41,234 bases of DNA from positions 1 to 41,234 of the forward strand of contig CAVFNZ010000007.1 in NCBI GenBank assembly GCA_963624095.1, written 5' to 3'. The position numbers and the translations under genes were made by a program. Below are positions 26,801 to 36,600 of the stretch, piece by piece. The stretch is from Phocaeicola_A sp963624095. Lineage in GTDB: Bacteria; Bacteroidota; Bacteroidia; Bacteroidales; Bacteroidaceae. Positions within the stretch are counted from its first letter, which is position 1. Every line of letters begins with the position of its first letter. The notes beneath the pieces are model-generated. The model was not told the DNA's origin. It worked only from the letters and a program-made list of their open reading frames with translations, and did no database searches.

Positions 26801-27145
26801 TACACGGCTCATTTCAACTGGAGCCAAGCACTCAACGGAGCGGAGAAGGTGAAACTCCGGTTGGGCACGCTTTGTGACGTGGCCGCGGTGAAGGTGAACG
26901 GCGAGGATTGCGGCATCGTATGGGCCGCCCCCTATGAAACGGACGTGACCAAGGCCCTGCGCCAGGGTGACAACACGTTGGAGATAGAAGTCTCCAACAC
27001 ATGGGCCAATGCGCTCAATGGAGCGGACCAGGGCAAGGCACCCTACGAGGGTATTTGGACCAATGCCAAGTACCGCAGGGCGGAAAAGAACCTGCTGCCC
27101 GCAGGCTTGTTGGGTCCCTTGAAGTTGGTGCGTACCAACCGATGA
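23876..27145 (+). CDS. GH106 alpha-L-rhamnosidase
   Basis: This 1089-residue enzyme has an N-terminal signal (MKKITLLTSVIAWLIGVAAL...NAQS; an ATG four codons in, at 23888, is an alternative start). The first mature segment, WTFWYWMYGAVSEEGITADL, then MKQAGLGGAYLMP, is the GH106 hallmark. Three glutamates stand at Glu455 (DSWECG), Glu555 (MGEFW) and Glu587 (QAEGF). These have the same spacings as Glu461, Glu561 and Glu593 that I recall for the Bacteroides thetaiotaomicron enzyme BT_0986. A GH2-like carbohydrate-binding domain closes the protein (VKVNGEDCGIVWAAPYETDV). It should release alpha-L-rhamnose by inversion. It is coupled to the upstream GH2 by a 4-base overlap. Confidence 0.94.
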   Translation: MIAKMKKITLLTSVIAWLIGVAALNAQSLSVGPNDLRQRFAHPEGDAKPWTFWYWMYGAVSEEGITADLEAMKQAGLGGAYLMPIKSVQQGPQYEGKAEQLTPEWWRMVKYSAQEADRLGLKLGMHICDGFALAGGPWIRPEESMQKVVFSDTIVQGGRMEALRLPRPQAFEGYYEDIALLALPVRGERVTQRPCVTCGNVSADADTKKGVNIDSVGVIRSSVPCWIQYSFAEPITCRNLEIILNGNNYQAHRMVVKASIDGKKYYTVKHLTPARQGWQNTDENSTHTIPPTTARYFRLYWSPEGSEPGCEDMDAAKWKPNLKIKRVVFHAEPRLNQWEGKAGLVWRVAEDTRADEVPAQDCVPKEEILNMTAGLHNGRLTATLPQGEWRLLRIGHTSTGHTNATGGGGKGLECDKFNIMAVRKQFNYWFGRAFEEIGEELAHRVLKYMHVDSWECGCQNWSDNFMDEFEARRGYSLAPYLALYAGIPVDDVTTSERVLRDVRRTIAELVKDIFYQELADCAKTYDCQFSAECVAPTMVSDGLLHYQMVDLPMGEFWLRSPTHDKPNDMLDAVSGAHIYGKNIIQAEGFTEVRGTWDETPAMLKTLLDRNYALGINRLFFHVYTHNPYMDKKPGMTLDGIGLFFQRDNTWWKNGGKGLADYAARCQTLLQYGVPVTDIAVFTGEEVPSRAILPDRLVPMLPGIFGKERVRSEQVRLANEGQPLRVMPVGVTHSANMADPDKWVNPLRGYAYDSFNRDALLRLAKAEDGRMVLPGGASYRVVVMPTAHPMSPNNIQSEEVAAKVAALREAGVVVPELPYKADDFSAYGLERDLIVPEQVAWTHRRNAEENVDIYFVANQQETEREFVASFRIAGRTPEWWNPMTGEITDRLTWSIANGRTEVTMKLAAGESAFIVFKNPVRKSENSSVTWYKTDDLNVNQWNVYFPLIETTVKRTELFDWSEEADERIRYYSGTAVYTAHFNWSQALNGAEKVKLRLGTLCDVAAVKVNGEDCGIVWAAPYETDVTKALRQGDNTLEIEVSNTWANALNGADQGKAPYEGIWTNAKYRRAEKNLLPAGLLGPLKLVRTNR

Positions 27146-27186
27146 ACAGACAAAAGAACAGAAACGAATGAAATAAAATCAAAGCT

Positions 27187-28653
27187 ATGAGAATCAACAA
27201 TCGTACAAAAACTCTTGCGGCACTGCTGTTGGCTACCGCTTTCGGTCACTCCTTACAGGCGGAGGTGAAGCTGCCCGCCCTGTTTTCCGATAATATGGTG
27301 ATGCAGCAACAGACTGCCGCCAATCTGTGGGGAACGGCTTCCCCCAACAAAACGGTGACGGTGACTCCCACATGGGACGGCAAATCCTATACGACCCAAG
27401 CGGATGCCAAGGGAGCTTGGAAGATGACCTTGCCCACCCCCAAGGCCGGAGGTCCTTACGACGTGGTGATAAGCGACGGAACTCCGTTGACCCTTCACAA
27501 TGTGATGATAGGGGAGTTGTGGCTATGCTCCGGACAGAGCAATATGGAGATGCCGATGAAGGGGTTCACCAACCAACCGGTGGAAGGCTCCAATATGGAC
27601 GCGTTGCGCGGACGTAACGAGCGCATCCGGTTCTTTACGATGAAACGCAACTCCGTTACCGTGCCTGCCACCGACTGCGTGGGCAGTTGGGTGGAGGCTA
27701 CTCCCTCCACCATTCGTGAGTTCAGTGCCACGGCCTATTACTTTGGCCGTCAGTTAGAAGAGACTCTGCAGGTGCCGGTAGGTCTGGTGGTAGCCGCCTG
27801 GGGCGGATCGTCGTGTGAGGCCTGGATGAACGAAGAGATGCTGAAAGCCTTCCCCGAGGCGATTGCAAAGATACCGCAAACCGATGGAAAAATAACCTCG
27901 AAGAACCAAACGCCGACCGTTCTCTTTAACGGCATGGTGAGTCCGCTGATAGGCATGACCATGAGGGGTGTCATCTGGTACCAGGGAGAGAGTAACTGGG
28001 AGCGGGCGCATACCTATGCCGACCTGTTCGCTTCGTTGATAACGGGCTGGCGCAAATTGTGGGGACAAGGCGACTTCCCCTTCTACTATTGTCAGATTGC
28101 TCCCTATAGCTACAAGAATATCACGGGCAAGGGAAAGCCGCTCAGCAACTCCGCCTACCTGCGCGAGGCACAGGCAAAGGTTGAGTTCATGGTGCCCGAG
28201 ACGGGTATGGCCGTGTTGATGGACGCCGGATTCAAGAATGGCATTCATCCTTACGACAAACGTACGCCGGGCGAACGTCTGGCCCTGTTGGCTCTCAACA
28301 AAACGTACGGCATCGAGGGCATCACAAGCGAAAGTCCTTATTACAAGTCGTGTGAGATACGCAACGACACGGTCATTGTCAGCTTCGAGCGCGCACCGAT
28401 GTGGGTCAACGTGAAGCACGGATTCTCGTCCAAGAACTTCAAAGTGGCCGGTGAAGACCGCGTGTTCTATCCTGCCAAGGCGGAGATTAAGCGTCAGCAC
28501 GTGATTGTGACGAGCGACAAGGTGGCTCACCCGGTGGCGGTGCGCTACGCTTTTGAGGATTACGCTGAAGGCGACCTCTATGGTGCGGAGGGTTTGCCGG
28601 TATCTTCTTTCCGTTCCGATGACTGGGAAGACCCGAAGCCTTTGAACAAATAA
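27187..28653 (+). CDS. SASA-family (sialate O-acetylesterase-like) carbohydrate esterase
   Basis: This 488-residue protein has a signal peptide ending SLQA. It shows the SGNH-type motifs of the sialate-O-acetylesterase family: block I LCSGQSNMEMPM with nucleophile Ser118, a WYQGESNW block in the middle, and a late GIHPYDKRTPGERLALLAL with His354. Such enzymes remove O-acetyl groups from sugars. In plant-glycan PULs they act on acetylated pectin or hemicellulose, not sialic acid. The gene lies 41 bp after GH106 in the same operon, so it probably strips acetyl groups that would block the rhamnosidases or galactosidases. The acetyl position and sugar are unknown. Confidence 0.9.
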   Translation: MRINNRTKTLAALLLATAFGHSLQAEVKLPALFSDNMVMQQQTAANLWGTASPNKTVTVTPTWDGKSYTTQADAKGAWKMTLPTPKAGGPYDVVISDGTPLTLHNVMIGELWLCSGQSNMEMPMKGFTNQPVEGSNMDALRGRNERIRFFTMKRNSVTVPATDCVGSWVEATPSTIREFSATAYYFGRQLEETLQVPVGLVVAAWGGSSCEAWMNEEMLKAFPEAIAKIPQTDGKITSKNQTPTVLFNGMVSPLIGMTMRGVIWYQGESNWERAHTYADLFASLITGWRKLWGQGDFPFYYCQIAPYSYKNITGKGKPLSNSAYLREAQAKVEFMVPETGMAVLMDAGFKNGIHPYDKRTPGERLALLALNKTYGIEGITSESPYYKSCEIRNDTVIVSFERAPMWVNVKHGFSSKNFKVAGEDRVFYPAKAEIKRQHVIVTSDKVAHPVAVRYAFEDYAEGDLYGAEGLPVSSFRSDDWEDPKPLNK

Positions 28654-28683
28654 CTCATAACAGACTACTAACGGACAAAACCC

Positions 28684-30963
28684 ATGCGAAGAATACGGAC
28701 TATACTCTTGATGGTGCAACTGTTCCTTTGCCTCACGGCATGGGGACAGCCTGCCGACTACACTTGGACAACCTTCAGCAAGAACGCTTCGGAGTCGATG
28801 CCTTGCGGAGGCGGTGACATTGGACTGAATGTGTGGGTGGAGAATGGTGAACTGCTCTTTTATGTGAGCCGCAGTGGCGCGTACGACGAGTACACTACGT
28901 TGCTGAAGGCCGGACGTGTGCGGTTGCGCATGAACGGCTCGCCTATGCCCGAGGACGGCTTCCGGCAGACGCTAAGACTGAAAGACGGCATTCAAGAGAT
29001 TCACCTGGGCGGTTACACCGTGCTGCTTTGGGTAGACGTGTACCACCCTGTCGTTCACTTGGAAGTAAAAGGGCGCAAAGCCTCCACCCTGAACCTCAGT
29101 TATGAAAATTGGCGTTACGCGAACCGTCCGTTCCGCAAGGGAGAAGCGCGCCAGAATTCCCTCAAGTGGGCCAAGACTACGGGCTTGGTCACTTCCAAGG
29201 ATTCTATATGTCCCATGGAGAACGGGGTGTTGTTCTATCATCATAACCCGACTGTGACTGTGTTCGACCGGACCGTGAGCATCCAGGGAATGGACTCCGT
29301 CAAGGACCAACTGTGGAATCCTGTAGCCAATCTCCTCTCCGGTGGACGATTGAGCGGCGACAACCTCTCCTTTACGGGCACATCTGAAGGCGAATACGCC
29401 GGTACGGATTATCGGGCATGGAACTTCCGGTCGACAAAGCCCGCCAAGTCGCATCACGTCACCATCACGCTGCACACGCTACAGACATGCGATGCGGAAC
29501 AATGGGTGACGGAACTGGAACAGGTGGAGAAGTCCATCCGAACCGAGCGTGACCGCAAAGCGTCAATCGCCTGGTGGAACGCGTTTTGGGAGCGCAGCTG
29601 CATCGAGGCGGAGGGCGAAGCGGCGGACATCACCCGTAACTTCACCCTGTTTCGTTACATGCTCGGCTGCAACGCCTACGGCTCGGCACCGACCAAGTTC
29701 AACGGCGGTCTGTTTACCTTCGACCCACAGTATGTGAAGACTACTCCCCTTGCCGACTACACCCCCGATTACCGCAACTGGGGCGGTGGCACGATGACGG
29801 CGCAGAACCAACGCCTTGTCTACTGGCCCATGCTGAAGAACGGGGATGCCGACCTGATGATGCCCCAGTTTGATGCCTACAACCGCATGCTTCCCAATGC
29901 CGAACTGCGAAGTCGCTTCTACTGGAACCATACAGGCGGATGCTTTACCGAACAGACGGAATGTTTCGGGTTGCCCAATATGGCGGAATATGGACTGAAG
30001 CGTCCCGAATGGTTCGACAAGGGCGTGGAGTACAACGCCTGGCTCGAATATACCTGGGACACGGTGCTGGAGTTTTGCCAGATGATAATGGAGTCGCGCC
30101 GCTACGCAGCTGCGGACATCTCTCCCTATACCGGTCTGATAGAGAGTGCGCTCACCTTCTTTGACGAACACTATCAGTACTTGGCTTCCCGACGGGGCAT
30201 CAAGAAACTTGACGGAGAAGGGAAACTCATCCTCTTCCCTGGCTCGGGGTGCGAGACCTACAAGATGGCCAACAATGCGTCATCCACCGTGGCTGCCTTG
30301 CAGACCGTGCTGAAGAGTTACATCGACATGAAACAGCTGTCCGGTGACACGGCGGTGGGACGATGGAAGGAGATGTTGGCGCGCGTCCCGGACCTCCCTT
30401 ACCGGCAGGTTGAAGGCAAGAAGACCATCGCTCCGGCCAAGTCGTGGGAGCGGGTAAACAATGTCGAGACCTCCCAACTCTATCCCGTATTTCCGTGGCG
30501 CATCTTTGGCGTAGGTTGTGAAGGGGATTCGTTGCAGGTGGCGCGTGACACCTACAACTTGGATGCCGATGCCGTCAAGTTCCGCTCGTCGAAAGGGTGG
30601 AAGCAGGACAATATCTGGGCGGCATGCCTGGGCTTGACCGACGAGGCGGCCCGACTGACCAAAGAGAAGTTGGCGGACGGTCCTCATCGCTTCCCCGCCT
30701 TTTGGGGGCCGGGGTTCGACTGGACACCCGACCACAACTGGGGAGGCAGTGGCATGATAGGCTTGCAGGAGATGTTGCTGCAGACCCGAGGCGAGAAGAT
30801 TTACCTTTTCCCCGCCTGGCCGACCGCATGGAATGTGCGCTTCAAGCTCCACGCCCCCGACCGGACGGTGGTGGAGGCGGAACTCCGTGACGGAAAGATC
30901 GTGCGCCTGCAAGTGACCCCCGAAAGTCGCAAGGCCGATGTAATAGTCAATTTGAAACAATAA
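28684..30963 (+). CDS. DUF5703 protein, putative (alpha/alpha)6-barrel glycosidase
   Basis: This 759-residue protein has a signal peptide (MRRIRTILLMVQLFLCLTAWG, then QPADY). The N-terminal beta domain (about 22-270) starts with the DUF5703-like WTTFSKNASESMPCGGGDIG and holds LLFYVSRSGAYDE. The second half is alpha-helical with repeated aromatic motifs, resembling the barrels of GH95/GH65-type enzymes: YWNHTGGCFTEQTECFG (Glu423, Glu426), WDTVLEFCQMI, and a closing LQEMLLQTRGEKIYLFPAWP typical of GH95-like C-terminal regions. I know of no defined activity for this group. Its place between an esterase and a GH2 suggests a glycosidase acting on the same glycan. It is 30 bp after the esterase gene. 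Confidence 0.75.
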   Translation: MRRIRTILLMVQLFLCLTAWGQPADYTWTTFSKNASESMPCGGGDIGLNVWVENGELLFYVSRSGAYDEYTTLLKAGRVRLRMNGSPMPEDGFRQTLRLKDGIQEIHLGGYTVLLWVDVYHPVVHLEVKGRKASTLNLSYENWRYANRPFRKGEARQNSLKWAKTTGLVTSKDSICPMENGVLFYHHNPTVTVFDRTVSIQGMDSVKDQLWNPVANLLSGGRLSGDNLSFTGTSEGEYAGTDYRAWNFRSTKPAKSHHVTITLHTLQTCDAEQWVTELEQVEKSIRTERDRKASIAWWNAFWERSCIEAEGEAADITRNFTLFRYMLGCNAYGSAPTKFNGGLFTFDPQYVKTTPLADYTPDYRNWGGGTMTAQNQRLVYWPMLKNGDADLMMPQFDAYNRMLPNAELRSRFYWNHTGGCFTEQTECFGLPNMAEYGLKRPEWFDKGVEYNAWLEYTWDTVLEFCQMIMESRRYAAADISPYTGLIESALTFFDEHYQYLASRRGIKKLDGEGKLILFPGSGCETYKMANNASSTVAALQTVLKSYIDMKQLSGDTAVGRWKEMLARVPDLPYRQVEGKKTIAPAKSWERVNNVETSQLYPVFPWRIFGVGCEGDSLQVARDTYNLDADAVKFRSSKGWKQDNIWAACLGLTDEAARLTKEKLADGPHRFPAFWGPGFDWTPDHNWGGSGMIGLQEMLLQTRGEKIYLFPAWPTAWNVRFKLHAPDRTVVEAELRDGKIVRLQVTPESRKADVIVNLKQ

Positions 30964-30982
30964 CATAACACCTCATAATCAC

Positions 30983-33589
30983 ATGAAAAAGACATTGATA
31001 GCCCTGTTGCTGCTTGTCCCCTGCATGACGGCGTGGGCAAACCTGTCGCAAGAGATATCCGTGGCAGGCTTCTTCCCCCTTTCGGGAAGTGGTCGCCTCG
31101 TCTATGATTTCAATGCCGGATGGCGTTTCCATAAGGGAGATGTGGCGAACGGCGAAGCACCCGGACTGGATGATTCCGCCTGGGAGGTAGTCTCAACGCC
31201 CCACAGCGTGGAGCTGATACCGGCCGAAGCCAGCGGTTGCCGCAACTATCAAGGCATTGCCTGGTATCGCAAACACTTTGTGGTGCCGCAGGATACGAAA
31301 GGAAAAAACGTGAGCCTCCACTTCGAGGCCATCATGGGAAAACAGAAGTTCTATGTCAACGGAAAGCTGGTGAAGGAACATTTGGGAGGCTATTTGCCCA
31401 TTACGCTGCAGCTGTCCGAGGCAGGCATCCAAGCCGGTGACACCTGTATGGTGGCGGTGATGGCTGACAATAGCGATGACAAGACTTATCCTCCCGGCAA
31501 GACGCAATACACGCTTGACTTCGCCTATCACGGAGGCATCTATCGCGACGTGTGGCTTATCGCCAAGTCGCCCGTAGCCATCACCGATGCCATTGAAGCC
31601 AACCGCACGGCGGGTGGGGGCGTGTTCGTTCATTATGACAACATCTCCGACAAACGGGCGGACGTGTTTGTCAACACCGAAGTGGCGAACAACGGCAAGC
31701 AAGCCTGCCAAGCCGTGGTGGAAACCTCTCTGGTGGATGCCGACGGTACAGTGGTGAAACGGGTCAGCCGACGCATTACGTTAGCGGTAGGCGAGTCCCA
31801 AACAGTGACGCAAAAGATACAAGTCAAGAATCCCCGTCTGTGGAGTCCGGACGCTCCTTATCTCTACCGCATAGAGTCCCGTGTCAAGCAAAACGGGACT
31901 TGCGTGGATGGCGGAACAACCCGTATCGGCATCCGCCTGTGCGAGTTCAAGGGGAAGGATGGCTTCTGGCTGAACGGCAAACGCTGCGAGCAACTGATTG
32001 GTGCCAACCGCCATCAGGACTTCGCCTATGTGGGCAATGCAGTGCCCAACTCCCAGCAATGGCGTGATGCCAAGCGGTTGCGCGATGCCGGTTGCCGCAT
32101 CATCCGTGTGGCGCACTATCCGCAAGACCCCTCCTTCATGGACGCTTGCGATGAGCTGGGCATGTTTGTCATCGTAGCCACTCCCGGCTGGCAGTTCTGG
32201 AACAAGAAACCGGAGTTCGCCGAGCGTGTACACGAAAATACCCGTAACATCATCCGTCGCGACCGCAACCATCCCTCCGTATTGATGTGGGAGCCTATCC
32301 TCAATGAAACTTCCTATCCGAAGGATTTCGCCTTGGAGGCACTCCAAATAACGAAGGACGAATATCCCTATCCGGGTCGCCCCGTTGCCGCCGCCGACAT
32401 GCACTCCGCCGGTGTGCGCGACAACTATGACGTGGTCTATGGTTGGCCGGGAGACGATGAGAAAGAGAACGCTCCCGAACAATGCATCTTCACCCGTGAG
32501 TTCGGTGAGAATGTGGACGACTGGTACGCCCACAACAATGACAACCGGGCCTCACGCAGCTGGGGCGAACGTCCGATGAAGGTGCAGGCGTTGTCGCTGG
32601 CAAAGACCTACGACGGACTTTACCGTACCACGGGTAAGTTTATCGGCGGTGCCCTGTGGCATCCGTTCGACCATCAGCGCGGCTATCACCCCGACCCCTA
32701 TTGGGGCGGATTGTTCGACTGCTTCCGCCAACCCAAATATGCCTACTACCTGTTCCGTAGCCAGACTTCCCCGAACTGGCATCATCCCGTGGCGGAGTGT
32801 GGACCGATGGTCTACATTATGCACGAGATGACACAGTTCTCCGACAAGGATGTGGTGGTCTTCAGCAACTGCGACTCCGTGCGCCTCTCCGTCTATGACG
32901 GCACAAAGAGCTGGACGAAGCCTGTAGTCCACAGACAAGGCGGCATGCCCAACGCTCCGGTAGTGTTTGAGGACGTATGGGATTTCTGGGAAGCCCGTGA
33001 CTACAGCTACAAGCAGAAAAACTGGCAGAAGGTGAACATGGTGGCGGAAGGAATCATTGACGGACAGGTGGTGTGCTCCACCAAGAAGATGCCGTCGCGC
33101 CGGTCCACCAAGCTGCGTCTCTATGTCGACTGGCAGAACCAGGAGTTCGTGGCCAACGGTTCCGACATCATCGTGGTGGTGGCGGAGGTGACGGACGATA
33201 GCGGTCACGTTCGTCGCTTGGCGAAAGAGAACATCGTGTTTACCGTTGAGGGCGAAGGCGAACTCGTGGGCGATGCCTCCATTCTTGCCAATCCCCGTCA
33301 GGTGGAATGGGGCTCCGCTCCGGCACTGATACGCTCCACCCGCAAGGCCGGCAAGATTACCGTGAAGGCCCGTGTGCAATTTGAAGGAACCCATGCGCCC
33401 ACACCGGCGGAAATTACTTTCGAGAGTGTGCCGGCTACCATCCCCTTCTGCTATCTCGACGAAGAACGTGCGGGTGGACAGACGGTGCAGACCGGACGGA
33501 AGGCCGGCGTGCAGCTGACGGAGGAAGAGAAACGGAAAGCCCTTGACGAGGTGGACAAACAACAGCAAGAATTCGGTATACAGAAGTAG
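30983..33589 (+). CDS. GH2 glycosidase (beta-galactosidase or beta-glucuronidase type)
   Basis: This 868-residue enzyme has a signal peptide (MKKTLIALLLLVPCMTAWA). The three GH2 core domains follow: sugar-binding (about 40-200, with WYRKHFVVPQD and GIYRDVWLI), Ig-like (about 205-315), and a TIM barrel (about 320-610) with IGANRHQDF, acid/base Glu442 in EPILNETSY and nucleophile Glu506 in FTREFGEN. C-terminal Ig-like domains of the kind named DUF4982 follow, including VYSN-type segments and VVVVAEVTDDSGHVRR. The Arg-rich catalytic surroundings differ from the LacZ-type neighbour, so it probably has another substrate, such as a uronide or a linkage deeper in the chain. It starts 19 bp after the DUF5703 gene. 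Sugar specificity is not readable here. Confidence 0.9.
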   Translation: MKKTLIALLLLVPCMTAWANLSQEISVAGFFPLSGSGRLVYDFNAGWRFHKGDVANGEAPGLDDSAWEVVSTPHSVELIPAEASGCRNYQGIAWYRKHFVVPQDTKGKNVSLHFEAIMGKQKFYVNGKLVKEHLGGYLPITLQLSEAGIQAGDTCMVAVMADNSDDKTYPPGKTQYTLDFAYHGGIYRDVWLIAKSPVAITDAIEANRTAGGGVFVHYDNISDKRADVFVNTEVANNGKQACQAVVETSLVDADGTVVKRVSRRITLAVGESQTVTQKIQVKNPRLWSPDAPYLYRIESRVKQNGTCVDGGTTRIGIRLCEFKGKDGFWLNGKRCEQLIGANRHQDFAYVGNAVPNSQQWRDAKRLRDAGCRIIRVAHYPQDPSFMDACDELGMFVIVATPGWQFWNKKPEFAERVHENTRNIIRRDRNHPSVLMWEPILNETSYPKDFALEALQITKDEYPYPGRPVAAADMHSAGVRDNYDVVYGWPGDDEKENAPEQCIFTREFGENVDDWYAHNNDNRASRSWGERPMKVQALSLAKTYDGLYRTTGKFIGGALWHPFDHQRGYHPDPYWGGLFDCFRQPKYAYYLFRSQTSPNWHHPVAECGPMVYIMHEMTQFSDKDVVVFSNCDSVRLSVYDGTKSWTKPVVHRQGGMPNAPVVFEDVWDFWEARDYSYKQKNWQKVNMVAEGIIDGQVVCSTKKMPSRRSTKLRLYVDWQNQEFVANGSDIIVVVAEVTDDSGHVRRLAKENIVFTVEGEGELVGDASILANPRQVEWGSAPALIRSTRKAGKITVKARVQFEGTHAPTPAEITFESVPATIPFCYLDEERAGGQTVQTGRKAGVQLTEEEKRKALDEVDKQQQEFGIQK

Positions 33590-33629
33590 TGTACCTATAA
33601 AATAGTAGAACCAAGAACCTTTTATAGAT

Positions 33630-36600
33630 ATGAAGATGAGAAAACAATTAGCTCAGGTGGTATGTGCCATTGTGTGTGGCTTGGCGTTGAGTCCGGTTCA
33701 TGCGCAGGACACTCCCATCACCTACAAGGAGGGGCAGCTCCTTTACGAGACGGATGCGAAGGGAAACCGCATCCTCGATTTTTCCTATTGTGGCTATCGC
33801 AACTCCGATGTGGCGATTCCCGACCTGCCCGTTAGGGTCTATGTCTCTCCCGTGGAGGGCGACAACAGTGCCGCCATCCAGCGGGCCATCGACTACGTCT
33901 CCTCCCTGAAGACTGACGCCAACGGATTGCGTGGAGCCGTGTTGCTGCGGAAGGGAACGTACAGACTGGACAAACCGCTCTACATCCGCACGTCGGGCGT
34001 GGTGCTGCGAGGGGCTGACAAGACGGGCGTGGTGCTCGAAAAGCATGGCTATGAGCGAGGAGCGATAGTCTACATCGAAGGCTACGACAACCGCAAGGTA
34101 ATCGATACGCTCTCCGTGGCTTCGGATTATGTGCCGGTGAACGCGCGCACGTTGTCGCTCGCTTCCAAGGGAAACCTGAAAGTTGGCGACCGCGTCCTGG
34201 TCTATCGTCCTTCCGAGAAGGAGTGGATTGCCTCTGTCGGTTGTGACATATTCGGTGGCGGCATCAGCTCGTTGGGTTGGAAACCCGGCGATGCCGACCT
34301 CTATTGGGACCGTACGGTGGAACGGGTGGAGGGCAACTCCATCACGCTTGACGCTCCGCTCACCATGGCTCTGGACGCTTCCAATGCTCACTGCAAGGTG
34401 TTGCCCTACACCTGGAGCGGACGCATCGCCGACAGTGGCGTGGAGAACCTCTCCTTGGTGGCCGACTATGACAAGCAATATCCTCTCGACGAGAATCACG
34501 CGTGGACGGGAGTCTCCATCAACCATGCCGAGAACTGTTGGGTGCGTAACCTTAACTTCTCGCAGTTGGCGGGTAGTGCCGTTGTCGTTCAGCCCACGGT
34601 GGCCCGCATCACGGTGGAGGACTGCATCGCCACGCATCCCGTGTCCGAGATTGCCGGTTTGCGCCGACAGACCTTCTACACGTTGGGTCAGCTCACGCTG
34701 TTCCAGCGTTGTTACTCCGAACAGGGAATACACGACTTTGTAGCAGGCATGAACGCCGCAGGCCCCAATGCATTCGTGCAGTGCCAGTCGTCCGAGTCGA
34801 AAGGCTATAGCGGTGCGGTGGGAGCGTGGGCCTGTGGCCTGCTGTTCGATGTGGTGAACATCGACGGTCACGACCTGGCCTTCCGCAACTTGGGACAGTC
34901 CAAGGCCGGAGCCGGATGGAACACGGCAAACAGCGTCTTCTGGCAATGTACGGCGGCGGAGATTCATTGCTACTCTCCCGCAGCGGATGCCAAAAACCAT
35001 GCTTACGGATGTTGGGCCCAGTTCTCGGGCGACGGGGTATGGTCCGGCTCCAACAATCACATTTCTCCCCGTAGTCTGTTCGACGCACAGCTGACGGCCC
35101 GCTTGCAGTCCGACGTGTCGAAGCGCAATCGGGTGTGGACACTCTCTTCCAACGGAGCTACCAGCAGTCCTACCATAGACCAAGCCATGTTGATGTCGCA
35201 AGAGGCGATGAAGCCGCTGCTCACACTAAGGATGTGGATAGATCAGCGTCCGTTTGACGCTACGGTGTCTACCGAAGGGGTGAAGTCCATCGATGAGGTG
35301 AAGTTTAAACAACCGGTAGTGACCGCCCCGACAAAGAAACTATGCCGTGTGGAGAATGGCGTGTTGGTGGCCGACGGCTGTCTGATGACGGGCAATGTGC
35401 GTAAGGCTACCTGGTGGAGCGGCAGTTTGCGTCCCAACTATGTGCGCAGTGCGTCGGACAACATCACCCGCTTTGTGCCCGACCGTGAAGGCACGGGCTT
35501 CACCGACCGCATCGATTCCGTGGTGAGGAATATGAAACAGCGTCACAACGTGGCCATGTTCTACAACTACGGACTCTGGTACGACCGTCGGCGCGATGAC
35601 CATGAGCGTATCCGCCGACGTGACGCTGACGTGTGGGCTCCCTTCTACGAACAACCCTTCGCGCGCAGCGGACAAGGCTCGGCGTGGGAAGGACTGAGCA
35701 AGTATGACCTTACCCGACCCAACACCTGGTACTGGGGACGTTTGAAAGAGTTCGCCGACAAGGCCGAACCGGAAGGCATCCTGCTCTATTACAACAACTA
35801 CTTCCAGCACAATATCCTCGAAGCAGGAGCGCACTGGGTGGATTGCCCTTGGCGTACGGCCAACAACATCAACGATACCGGATTTCCCGAGCCGGTGAAC
35901 TTTGCCGGTGACAAACGCATCTTTGTGGCCGAGATGTTCTACGACATCAACCACCCCGTGCGCAGGGAACTCCATCGGAACTACATCCGCCAGTGTCTCG
36001 ATAACTTCGCGGACAACAGCAACGTCATCCAGTTCATCAGTGCCGAGTACACCGGTCCGCTCCACTTCATGCAATTCTGGCTCGACTGCATCGCGGAGTG
36101 GGAACAGGAAACCGGCAAGCATGCTTTGGTTGCGCTGAGTGCCACTAAGGATGTGCAGGATGCCATCCTGAGTGACCCCAAACGGGTCGCGGTGGTCGAC
36201 ATCATCGACATCCGTTACTGGCATTACCGGGTGGACGGGTCGGCTTACGCTCCTGAAGGCGGCAAGAACATGGCACCGCGTCAGCATGCGCGTAAGGTGA
36301 AAGAAGGCAAGATGGGGGCTGAGGGCGCTTACAAGGCCGTGAGCGAATACCGTACCAAATACCCCGATAAGGCCGTGATGCTCTATGCGCAGAACTATCC
36401 CGACCAGGGATGGCCCGTCTTGATGGCCGGAGGCTCGTGCCCCGTGTTGCGCCTCAGTGACGAAGCTTTGCTCCGTGCCATCCCGCAGATGAGACCCGTG
36501 GTGAACAACGATGCTCCTTACCAACTGCTGCAAGGCGACAACGGTGCCTTGGTGCGTGTGGGCAAAGGTCGTGAGGTCACGTTGCGGCTACCTGCCGGAA

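Noticed and set aside
28246..28248. Possibility that the SASA esterase acts on sialic acid
   Set aside because: The name comes from the family founder only; no sialidase, sialic acid lyase or transporter is nearby and the neighbours point to a plant glycan.
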